A stretch of DNA of 64,000 bases. Origin: Phyllobacterium phragmitis. GTDB taxonomy: Bacteria; Pseudomonadota; Alphaproteobacteria; Rhizobiales; Rhizobiaceae. Below the pieces are notes generated by a model. It worked only from the letters and a program-made list of their open reading frames with translations. It was not told the origin of the DNA and did no database searches. The position numbers were made by a program, and so were the translations under genes. Positions 1 to 7,390 of the stretch are shown piece after piece. Every line of letters begins with the position of its first letter. The first letter of the stretch is position 1. The stretch covers positions 105,865 through 169,864 of the forward strand of contig NZ_PVBR01000011.1 in NCBI RefSeq assembly GCF_002980495.1. The letters run 5' to 3'.

Positions 1-301
1 GCGACCGGTATGCATCGATAGCCCTTTCGAGCCTGTCGGTATCCGGCCCGAAACGCTCGAGCAGGATACGCATGAATGCCCGCTGCTCTTCCTCCCCAAG
101 CAGCGACCACCGCCCGAGAATATCCTTGGCAAGCGCCATGCCGGACGCTTCGCCGCGGCTCGACAGAAGCGCCTCGCATTCCGTCTCCAATCCCTTGGTG
201 CCCAACGCGCTGCTCTGGTCGCGTGGGGCGAAGGAAAGGAGCTTTCGGCCACGCTCCGTGATCGTCTGCAACATATCGCCAAAGAAGGACGAACTGCTCA
301 T
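1..301 (-). CDS. matA: Malonyl-CoA decarboxylase, N-terminal part (runs off the window)
   Basis: This is the first 100 codons of a gene read leftward and cut by the window edge. Malonyl-CoA decarboxylase converts malonyl-CoA to acetyl-CoA and CO2 in the cytoplasm. The N-terminus (SSFFGDMLQTITERGRKLL, then LGRWSLLGEEEQRAFMRILL) reads like the helical N-terminal domain of bacterial MatA/MCD; the catalytic domain lies outside the window. The start at 301 overlaps the stop of the TRAP permease gene as ATGA, so it is the next gene of the same operon. Rhizobial malonate operons have this layout, which supports the name. The assignment rests on the N-terminus and on context. Confidence 0.8.
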   Translation of the reverse strand, partial: MSSSSFFGDMLQTITERGRKLLSFAPRDQSSALGTKGLETECEALLSSRGEASGMALAKDILGRWSLLGEEEQRAFMRILLERFGPDTDRLERAIDAYRS

Positions 302-1614
302 AGAGGCGCTCCCATCATCTGGTTCGGCAGCCATGTGACGATGCCCGGAAAGACGCAGAGGATCGCGATCGCCAGGAACATCACCAATACATATGGTAAC
401 GAGCCCCATAATATCTCGCGCGTCGGCACATCGGGCGCCACTGCGTTGATCACAAACAGGTTAAGTCCGATGGGCGGCGTGATCAGCCCGACCTCCATGT
501 TGATCGTCAGGATGATGGCGAACCAGTATGGGTCGAAGCCGGCCTGGGTGATGATCGGGAAGAGCAGCGGCGCCGACATGACGATCACCGCGACCGGCGG
601 CAGGAACATGCCCGCCACCAGCAGGAAGAGATTGACCATCCCCATCAGCACCCAGCGGTTGACCTCCATGCCGGCGATGGCCGTGGCAATGGTCTGGGTG
701 ATGAAAAGGGATGACAGGGCGAAGGCGAAGAGTTCCGCTGCCGCCATGATCATCATGATCATGACGCTTTCCCGCATGGCCGAGCCGAAGATGTTGGCAA
801 TCGGCTTGATCCTGAACAGCCGATAGGCGATGACGACCACGAGAAGCGTCAGCAAGGCGCCGGCGCCCGCCGCTTCCGACGGCGTGGCGATGCCGCCGTA
901 GAGAACGTAGAGCGTTCCCGCGATGATCAGCAGAAACGGCACGATCCGGGGCATTCCCGCCAGCTTTTCACGCAATGTATAGCGCAAGGCCCGCACATCG
1001 AACTCATAGCCCTTGCGCTTGCAGTCGATGATCGCCCACGCCATGAACATGACCGTCAGCATGATGCCGGGGAAGACGCCCGCCATGAACAGCCTGCCGA
1101 TCGATGTTTCCGTGGCGATCCCGTAGACGATCAGCGTCACCGATGGCGGAATGAGGATGCCGAGCGTGCCGCCGGCGGCAATCGAGCCCGTTGCGACGGA
1201 TGCGGGATAGCCACGGCGCATCATTTCCGGAATGCCCATCTTGCCGATGGCCGCGCAGGTCGCCGGCGACGACCCTGTCATGCCGGAGAAAATCGCGCAG
1301 GCGCCAAGGTTCGACAGAACCAGACCGCCTGGAACGCGGTTCAGCCAGCGGTCGAGCGCCGTGTAAAGGTCGGCCCCGGCCGGTGACGATGCAACGGCGG
1401 CGCCCATCAGCACGAACATCGGGATTGCGACATAGGCGAGATTGGCAATTCCAGCGTACATCGTTTCCGACAAGACGTAGAAGATGTCGAACCCGCCTTG
1501 CATGACCAGTGCCAGTATGGCGGCAAGTCCCAGCGCGAAGGCAATCGGCATACCGGTGCCCAGGAGAACGAAGAGGCCCGCTATGATGGCAAGGCCGGCC
1601 ATGGTGGGGCTCAT
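298..1614 (-). CDS. matM: TRAP transporter large permease (DctM type), malonate uptake
   Basis: This 438-residue, very hydrophobic protein has about 12 membrane segments, the usual size for the DctM/TRAP-T large subunit. It should form the ion-coupled transport channel in the inner membrane. Recognisable family stretches are GMTGSSPATCAAIGKMGIPE and GTLGILIPPSVTLIVYGI in the first half and EVGLITPPIGLNLFVINAVA near the C-terminus. Its start overlaps the small permease gene by 4 bp, and its stop overlaps matA. With matP, matQ, matA and a divergent GntR gene around it, the likely substrate is malonate. TRAP family membership is certain; the substrate is inferred from matA. Confidence 0.88.
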   Translation of the reverse strand: MSPTMAGLAIIAGLFVLLGTGMPIAFALGLAAILALVMQGGFDIFYVLSETMYAGIANLAYVAIPMFVLMGAAVASSPAGADLYTALDRWLNRVPGGLVLSNLGACAIFSGMTGSSPATCAAIGKMGIPEMMRRGYPASVATGSIAAGGTLGILIPPSVTLIVYGIATETSIGRLFMAGVFPGIMLTVMFMAWAIIDCKRKGYEFDVRALRYTLREKLAGMPRIVPFLLIIAGTLYVLYGGIATPSEAAGAGALLTLLVVVIAYRLFRIKPIANIFGSAMRESVMIMMIMAAAELFAFALSSLFITQTIATAIAGMEVNRWVLMGMVNLFLLVAGMFLPPVAVIVMSAPLLFPIITQAGFDPYWFAIILTINMEVGLITPPIGLNLFVINAVAPDVPTREILWGSLPYVLVMFLAIAILCVFPGIVTWLPNQMMGAPL

Positions 1615-2180
1615 CGCGGGATCTCCTTCAGATTATGTGCAGAGGGAATTTGACCGGCAATACCCGCCTCGACGACCGGCGCGGGATTCGCCACGCCGAT
1701 ATTGGCGAACAGCTTGAGGATTTCGGCGATGTACTGCAGGCAAAGCATCCCGAAACCCAGAGGCAGAGCCGCCAGCGGAATCCAGAGCGGCGGAGCCCAG
1801 ACACTCGAATGCTTCCAGTTTCCCGCCCAGGCGTCGTGGAAATGAATCCAGGCTGCCGCCAGCATGGCCGCACAAAAAAGCAGGCCGAGGAAACTTGCGA
1901 CGATCCGCAAGCCATGGCGCACCTTGTCGCCGACCATCAGTTCGACGACATCGACACCGACATGACCGCCTTTCAAGAGCACGTAAGGCGCACCGAGAAA
2001 GATCGCGGCTGTGGCCGAAAACACCACGAAATCCGTCTGCCAGATCGTGGCCATTCGCAGGATGTAGCGTACCGTGATCATCTGGCAGACGACGAGCATG
2101 GCGGCTATGAGAAGCAGCGTCGCCAGAACGGCGAAAGCCCGCGAAAGATTGTTCACGATGAGGATATAGGTCTTCACCAT
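1611..2180 (-). CDS. matQ: TRAP transporter small permease (DctQ type), malonate uptake
   Basis: This 189-residue protein has four predicted membrane helices, typical of TRAP small subunits that dock the large permease. The segment MITVRYILRMATIWQTDFVVFSA followed by FLGAPYVLLKGGHVGVDVV (residues roughly 35-75) is characteristic of DctQ. The gene lies between the solute-binding gene (68 bp upstream) and the large permease gene (4-bp overlap), so it is cotranscribed with them. The protein extends about 25 residues beyond the last helix in a polar tail. The substrate assignment depends on the neighbouring malonyl-CoA decarboxylase gene. Confidence 0.86.
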   Translation of the reverse strand: MVKTYILIVNNLSRAFAVLATLLLIAAMLVVCQMITVRYILRMATIWQTDFVVFSATAAIFLGAPYVLLKGGHVGVDVVELMVGDKVRHGLRIVASFLGLLFCAAMLAAAWIHFHDAWAGNWKHSSVWAPPLWIPLAALPLGFGMLCLQYIAEILKLFANIGVANPAPVVEAGIAGQIPSAHNLKEIPR

Positions 2181-2248
2181 TGTCAGGAGTCCCGTCAGGT
2201 CATCCGGCTGCCGGCATGGACTTGCCGGCAGCCATGTTCATCGAATGA

Positions 2249-3253
2249 TCATTTGACCGCGAGAGCCTTCTGGATCAGCTCTGCACCGCCCGGAACCTGT
2301 TCGGCGAACTTCTTGTAGGAAGATTCCTTCGCTATGGCGAGCCAGGCATCGTAATCCGCCTTGGACATCTCGACGACTTCGACATTGGCTTGCTTGAAAG
2401 CATCGACCAGTTTCTGGTCACCCTTGCGGACCTCCTCGTTGAAGAAAATCTCGGACTTTTCACCGGCGGCAAGAATGGCTTTCTGCTGATCGGCATTGAG
2501 GCCGTCGAAGACCTTCTTCGACATAAGCACCGGCTCATACATGAACCAGAGCGCGTTTTCCCCCGGCGCGGTCAGGCACTTCGCCTGTTCGAAAAGCCGG
2601 TAGGACACGAAGCTCGCCGACGACGTATTGGCCGCGTCGAGAACCCCCGTCTGCATGCCCGTATAGATTTCCGATGACGGCATCGATGAAATCGAAGCGC
2701 CCGCCGCCACCAGCATTTCCTCGAATGCCGGACCTGCGGCGCGGATCACCTGGCCCTTGATGGTATCGGGCGAGGTGATGCAGGTTTTTTTCGAAGCAAA
2801 GGCCCCGGAAAGCCAGGCATCGGCGATGACGACCACGCCCGCATCTTCGATGACCTTCTTGATGTCCTTCATGAAGTCGGAATCATTGAGCCGCATCGCC
2901 CTGTCGAAATTTCCGACCAGCCCCGGCATCAATGTCGCCGAAAACTGCGGATGCCGGCCGGAAGCATAATCGAGCGGGAAAGACGACATGTCGAGCAGAC
3001 CGCGCGCCAGCGCATTCCACTGATCGTTCGGCTTGTAAAGCGATGCACCGGGGAATACCTGAATTTGCAGGCCGACATCTGCCGCCGCGACGTCGCGCGC
3101 GATCATCTGCACCATCTCGTCGCGTATGTCGCCCTTTCCGCCCGGAAACTGGTGTGATGCCTTCAATATGGTTTGCGCGCCCGCGCCCGATGCGACGACG
3201 CAGCCAAAGGCGATGCAGGCCGCAGCCTTCAGAACTCTCGTGAACTTTTTCAT
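2249..3253 (-). CDS. matP: TRAP transporter solute-binding protein (DctP type), malonate
   Basis: This 334-residue periplasmic binding protein begins with a signal peptide (MKKFTRVLKAAACIAFGCVV, cleavage probably after GAGA, residue about 26). The mature protein has the DctP fold. The segment VIRAAGPAFEEMLVAAGAS is the usual site of the conserved Arg that binds the substrate carboxylate. An open frame continues further upstream, but I chose the start at 3253 because GGGAGGAAAAT precedes that ATG and a secretion signal follows directly. It is the first gene of the leftward malonate operon, divergent from matR across a 118-bp region holding a palindromic operator. Confidence 0.87.
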   Translation of the reverse strand: MKKFTRVLKAAACIAFGCVVASGAGAQTILKASHQFPGGKGDIRDEMVQMIARDVAAADVGLQIQVFPGASLYKPNDQWNALARGLLDMSSFPLDYASGRHPQFSATLMPGLVGNFDRAMRLNDSDFMKDIKKVIEDAGVVVIADAWLSGAFASKKTCITSPDTIKGQVIRAAGPAFEEMLVAAGASISSMPSSEIYTGMQTGVLDAANTSSASFVSYRLFEQAKCLTAPGENALWFMYEPVLMSKKVFDGLNADQQKAILAAGEKSEIFFNEEVRKGDQKLVDAFKQANVEVVEMSKADYDAWLAIAKESSYKKFAEQVPGGAELIQKALAVK

Positions 3254-3307
3254 ATTTTCCTCCCTTGCGTCCTGCTCTCCAATCAGGACCGCCAATCGTG
3301 CATATAT

Positions 3308-3340
3308 CTTGCACGCAATGTCAAACATATTGTATGCAAG
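3308..3340. promoter_or_regulatory. Inverted repeat, probable MatR operator
   Basis: The divergent region between the transporter gene and the regulator gene contains CTTGCACGCAA (3308-3318) and TTGTATGCAAG (3330-3340). These arms are inverted copies of each other with two mismatches, spaced 11 bp apart. The position is right for a GntR-family regulator controlling both directions. An alternative upstream ATG for matR would lie inside the left arm, which argues for the later start. Binding itself is inferred. Confidence 0.5.
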
Positions 3341-3371
3341 AACGATTATTCTGTATGTGATCGGAATCGAT

Positions 3372-4037
3372 ATGGCGGAAAACATTGTCCAGGGACTAAG
3401 GGACAAGATCGAGAACGGCATCGTCACCGGACTTTTTGCCCCGGGCGAAAGGCTGGATGAAGTGCAACTGGCAAAGCGTTTCGGCGTATCGCGGACGCCT
3501 ATCCGCGAAGTGCTGATGCAGTTGAGCGCCATCGGGCTCATCGAAATCCGTCCACGACGCGGCGCGGTCGTCGTCGAGCCCGGTCCGCAACGCATCTACG
3601 AGATGTTCGAGGTCATGGCGGAACTGGAAGGCATGGCAGGCGCGCTCGCTGCCCGTCGCCATACCGAAGAAGATCGGGCCGATCTTCTGGCCGCCCATGA
3701 CAAATGCCAACAATCGTCCAACAGCGGCGATACAGACGCCTATTACTACGATAATGAGCTGTTCCACGGCGCGATCTACCTCGCCGGCCACAGCGCGTTT
3801 CTTGCAGAGCAGTGCACGACACTGCATCGCCGCCTGCGCCCCTACAGGCGGCTGCAGCTGCGCGTCCGCAACCGCATGAAGACCTCATTCAGCGAACATA
3901 CTGGAATTGTCGAGGCGATACTGGCCGGCGACGCGGAAGCCGCACGCGCCTTGCTGAGAAGCCATATCGCGGTGCAGGGCGACCGTTTCGGCGATCTCGT
4001 ATCGACGCTTGCAAAGCGGGAAGCCCGCACGGCCTGA
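3372..4037 (+). CDS. matR: GntR/FCD-family regulator of malonate operon
   Basis: This 221-residue transcriptional regulator has an N-terminal winged helix-turn-helix (residues about 5-70; core LAKRFGVSRTPIREVLMQL) and a helical FCD ligand domain after it, with the metal-binding type pattern D..H...(ALLRSHIAVQGDR) near the C-terminus. The start at 3372 leaves only a few residues before the helix-turn-helix, as usual; in-frame ATGs further upstream would overlap the proposed operator. It is divergent from the TRAP/decarboxylase operon and, by family precedent in rhizobia, probably responds to malonate or malonyl-CoA. The regulator family is certain; the ligand is inferred from context. Confidence 0.82.
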   Translation: MAENIVQGLRDKIENGIVTGLFAPGERLDEVQLAKRFGVSRTPIREVLMQLSAIGLIEIRPRRGAVVVEPGPQRIYEMFEVMAELEGMAGALAARRHTEEDRADLLAAHDKCQQSSNSGDTDAYYYDNELFHGAIYLAGHSAFLAEQCTTLHRRLRPYRRLQLRVRNRMKTSFSEHTGIVEAILAGDAEAARALLRSHIAVQGDRFGDLVSTLAKREARTA

Positions 4038-4066
4038 ACCAGCCGGTGCCTTATCCCCACCTGGGA

Positions 4067-5695
4067 TCAGGACATGTCCACATGCGTCTTGTGGGCCGCG
4101 ATATCCTGCGGAAGAATGGTTTGCCGTTCGATCATGCGGTGCACGCGCGGCTCGTCCGGTCCGCGATGCAGCGCCCTGATCTTGTCACTGGTTTCCGCAT
4201 CCGCCTGTGTCCGCCGCTGGTTGTGGCGCACATATTCCACCCACGTCGGAACGTGATAGCTTTCGGTCCATATCTCCGGATTTTCGAGGTCCCGCATCAA
4301 CGCCCACTGTCCTGCTCCATCCCGGATACGGATGCGCCGCCGATCCGTCATGGCGGCAAGAAACGCGGGAACGTCCTCTCCCGCGATATTGTAATCGATC
4401 ATGACGACAATCGGGCCACTGCGCGGCTGAAGGTCCATCCGCAAAAACGGCTCGCTGAAACGGTTGAGCGGATCGAGATTGAGTGTTGTGAATTCAGGCA
4501 GGGCGAAGCGCAATCCGAGCGCCGCACCGGCCAGCATCAGCACGCCGGATGCAAGCAGCGCATTATCCGCGCCATATTCCTCCGCTGCGAGACCCCATAT
4601 CCAGCTACCGCCGGCAATACCCCCAAAAGTCATGGTCTGGGATAGCGAGAGGGCCCGGCCAACCACCCAGCGCGGCGTCGAAAGCTGCACCGTCACGTTG
4701 AACAGCGACAGCGCGAGAACCCAGCAGGCGCCGGATATCATAAGCGCGGCATTGGTCGACCAGGCATTGGAGCTGAACCCTATGATCCCGGCACTGGCGG
4801 CAAATCCGAGGAAAGCCCACCGCACCACCCCTTCACTCGACAGGACTTCGCGCAATCGGCCGCTGAGAAGCGCGCCGCCGATCGCGCCGATACCAAACGA
4901 ACCGAGCATGACGCCATAGACAAGCGGCCCGCCGCCGACGAGATCGCGCGCCACGAACGGCAGCAGCGCCAGGACTGCGCTCGCCGAAAGGCCGAAGAAG
5001 AAGCCGCGGAATACCACTTTTCCGATATTCGGCGACATCGCGACATAACGCAGGCCCGCCCCGATGGCGCGCCCCAGCGTCTCGCGCGGCAGCGTTCTCG
5101 GTGTGATGCCGGGCTGCCAGCGTAGAAGCGCGAAAATGATGGCGAAATAGCTCATCGTATTGACGGCGAATGCAGCCGCCGCCCCCGCCGCAGCCACGAT
5201 CATGCCGCCGATCGCAGGCCCGACGCTGCGTGTGATATTGAAGCCCATACTGTTGAGCGCCACTGCGGCGGGAAGATCGTCGCGCGGCACCAGATCCCCC
5301 ACCGACGCCTGCCATGACGGATTGTTGAGAGCCGTCCCGCAACCGAGCAGGAAGGTGAATGCCAGCAAAAGCCACGGCGTGATGAAACCCAGATAGGCGA
5401 AAACCGTCATCAGCGCCGAGATGGCCAGCATGAAACATTGAGCGACAAGCATGATTTTGCGCCGGTCGAGATTGTCCGCAAGCGCGCCAGAAACCAGCGA
5501 GAACAGCATGATGGGCAAGGCTGTCGATGCCTGCACCAATGCGACCATGTTCACCGAATTGGAAATGGATGTCATCATCCAGGCGGCTCCCACGGCCTGG
5601 ATCAGCCCACCGAAATTGGACGCAAGGCTCGCGATCCAGATGGTCCGGAACGTGTCATGTTTAAACGGAGCCAGTGGCGATCTTCGGTCCGGCAC
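4067..5695 (-). CDS. MFS_3-type exporter with C-terminal soluble domain
   Basis: This 542-residue protein is a major facilitator of the MFS_3 / EntS-like group (transmembrane secretion effector). It opens with FKHDTFRTIWIASLASNFGG and carries the loop motif GALADNLDRRKI after helix 2; about 12 helices fill residues 15-410. The remaining 130 residues are polar and soluble (VMIDYNIAGEDVPAFLAAM..., NPEIWTESYHVPTWVEYVRH), resembling a small ferredoxin-like dimeric domain. It converges on matR with 29 bp between the two genes. The likely role is drug or metabolite export across the inner membrane; no substrate can be named. Confidence 0.8.
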   Translation of the reverse strand: MPDRRSPLAPFKHDTFRTIWIASLASNFGGLIQAVGAAWMMTSISNSVNMVALVQASTALPIMLFSLVSGALADNLDRRKIMLVAQCFMLAISALMTVFAYLGFITPWLLLAFTFLLGCGTALNNPSWQASVGDLVPRDDLPAAVALNSMGFNITRSVGPAIGGMIVAAAGAAAAFAVNTMSYFAIIFALLRWQPGITPRTLPRETLGRAIGAGLRYVAMSPNIGKVVFRGFFFGLSASAVLALLPFVARDLVGGGPLVYGVMLGSFGIGAIGGALLSGRLREVLSSEGVVRWAFLGFAASAGIIGFSSNAWSTNAALMISGACWVLALSLFNVTVQLSTPRWVVGRALSLSQTMTFGGIAGGSWIWGLAAEEYGADNALLASGVLMLAGAALGLRFALPEFTTLNLDPLNRFSEPFLRMDLQPRSGPIVVMIDYNIAGEDVPAFLAAMTDRRRIRIRDGAGQWALMRDLENPEIWTESYHVPTWVEYVRHNQRRTQADAETSDKIRALHRGPDEPRVHRMIERQTILPQDIAAHKTHVDMS

Positions 5696-5998
5696 GTTGT
5701 CGTCTCTTTTTTGTTTCGATGAATCAGAGCCGTGGAACAGACACAGTTATAGCCACGGTCGCCTGCAATGCCAGTGAGCCGCCCGAATGATTGTTCAATT
5801 TTGGAGTCTGACCTTGGGATTAGTGGGCCTGCCAGCCATCCTGGGACAGTCATCTTGAACGGACGCGCCGCGCGAACGGAACATTTTCACAACTTGCCGG
5901 GTTCGAACCAACACAGAATCTGTGATAAGGAGGCGGGCCTCTCCACTTGAGGGAAATAAGCTTATCCGAGGTTCCGCCGATAGACAGGAAATAACGTG
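5696..5998. other. Intergenic region between exporter and thiolase genes
   Basis: The stretch contains no convincing coding frame. It holds the divergent promoters of the exporter (leftward) and the thiolase gene (rightward). A purine-rich segment, ACAGGAAAT, lies just before the thiolase start. No clear palindrome stands out. Confidence 0.5.
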
Positions 5999-7390
5999 AT
6001 GGCCCAGAAACCGAAATCCGCGGCCCCGACCAAGACGAAGAGCCGGGCTCGTGCGCCAAGACCGGCCACCTCCACAGCGCCCGTAGCCGGCGGGATCGCG
6101 GCAGCTTCCGGCCGCCCCGTCTATCTCGTCGACGGTGCACGCACACCTTTTTTGCGGGCACGCGGCAAACCGGGACCATTCACGCCTGTCGATCTTGCGG
6201 TCCAGTGCGGACGGCCGTTGCTCGCCCGCCAGCCATTTTCGCCCGAGATCTTCGACACGGTCATCCTCGGCTGCGTCAACGTGCTTGCCGACGAGATGAA
6301 CCCGGCACGCGTAGCGGCTCTCAGGCTCGGCATGGGCGCGGCGATGACCGCCTTTACCGTCCAGATAAATTGCGGCTCCGGCATGCAGTCGATCGACACC
6401 GCCTTTCGCACGATCGAGGCCGGCAAGGCCGACCTGATCCTGGCCGGCGGCGCAGAAGCGCTGTCTCATTCGCCGCTGGTTCTCAGTCAGGAGGCGACCA
6501 AATGGTTCGGACGTTTCGCAACGGAGAAGACAGCCTGGGGCAAGACCGCTGCGCTGGCGGAGTTTCGGCCGGAAATGGCAAAGCCTGTCATCGGACTGGA
6601 ACGTGGACTGACTGATCCTATGACCAATCTGAATATGGGTCAGACGGCGGAAGAAATCGGCCATCTCTTCGGCATCACGCGGCAAGCTGCCGATGCCTAT
6701 GCGCTTGAAAGCCATAGGCGATTGTCGCACGCCCATAAGGACGGCTTTCTCGACGGCGAACTGGTCCCGGCGATCAGCCGCGATGGGATGCTCTACGATC
6801 ATGATGATGGCGTGCGCCCCGATACATCGATGGAGAAGCTCGCAAATCTCAAGCCGGTTTTCGAAAAGCCTTACGGCAACGTTACCGCCGGCAATTCCTC
6901 CCAGATCACCGATGGCGCTTCCTGGGTCATCCTTGCTTCCGAGGAAGCGGTGAAAAAGCATAGGCTGAAGCCGCTCGCCCGCATCATCGATGCCGAATGG
7001 TCGGCGCTCGATCCCTCGATCATGGGTCTGGGGCCGACACTCTGTTCCACCGCCCTTCTCCGGCGCCGGGGCCTCACCCGCGAGGACGTCGATCTCTGGG
7101 AATTGAACGAGGCCTTCGGCGCGCAGGTGCTGGCCTGCCTCGCCGCATGGGAGGATGAGCAATATTGCCGCGACGTGCTCGGCCTCGAAGGCACATTCGG
7201 CCCTATCGAGCGCGACCGGCTCAATGTCGATGGCGGAGCGATCAGCCTTGGCCATCCCGTCGGCGCGAGCGGCAACCGCATCGTGCTTCATCTCGTCAAC
7301 GCCATGCGCCGGCTCGGACTGAAGCGCGGCATGGCCACCGAATGCATCGGCGGCGGCCAGGGCGGCGCGATGCTTATGGAGGTTGTCTGA
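5999..7390 (+). CDS. fadI: Acetyl-CoA C-acyltransferase (thiolase), FadI/FadA type
   Basis: This 463-residue thiolase catalyses the last step of beta-oxidation, thiolytic cleavage of 3-ketoacyl-CoA to acetyl-CoA and a shortened acyl-CoA. The nucleophilic Cys is residue 125 in INCGSGMQS. The C-terminal catalytic motifs NEAFGAQ, GHPVGASG and CIGGGQGGA are all intact. The first 38 residues are an Ala/Pro/Lys-rich, low-complexity extension before the fold begins at RPVYLVDGARTPF, longer than usual. A GTG lies directly before the chosen ATG. The stop overlaps the next gene (TGATG), the usual coupling of the two trifunctional-complex subunits. FadI is preferred over FadA because the partner resembles FadJ. 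Confidence 0.87.
   Translation: MAQKPKSAAPTKTKSRARAPRPATSTAPVAGGIAAASGRPVYLVDGARTPFLRARGKPGPFTPVDLAVQCGRPLLARQPFSPEIFDTVILGCVNVLADEMNPARVAALRLGMGAAMTAFTVQINCGSGMQSIDTAFRTIEAGKADLILAGGAEALSHSPLVLSQEATKWFGRFATEKTAWGKTAALAEFRPEMAKPVIGLERGLTDPMTNLNMGQTAEEIGHLFGITRQAADAYALESHRRLSHAHKDGFLDGELVPAISRDGMLYDHDDGVRPDTSMEKLANLKPVFEKPYGNVTAGNSSQITDGASWVILASEEAVKKHRLKPLARIIDAEWSALDPSIMGLGPTLCSTALLRRRGLTREDVDLWELNEAFGAQVLACLAAWEDEQYCRDVLGLEGTFGPIERDRLNVDGGAISLGHPVGASGNRIVLHLVNAMRRLGLKRGMATECIGGGQGGAMLMEVV

Noticed and set aside
5795..7291. A 498-codon minus-strand frame opposite the thiolase gene
   Set aside because: It is an antisense reading of a GC-rich gene with clear thiolase motifs on the other strand; the product is rich in Arg, His and Gly and has no family resemblance.
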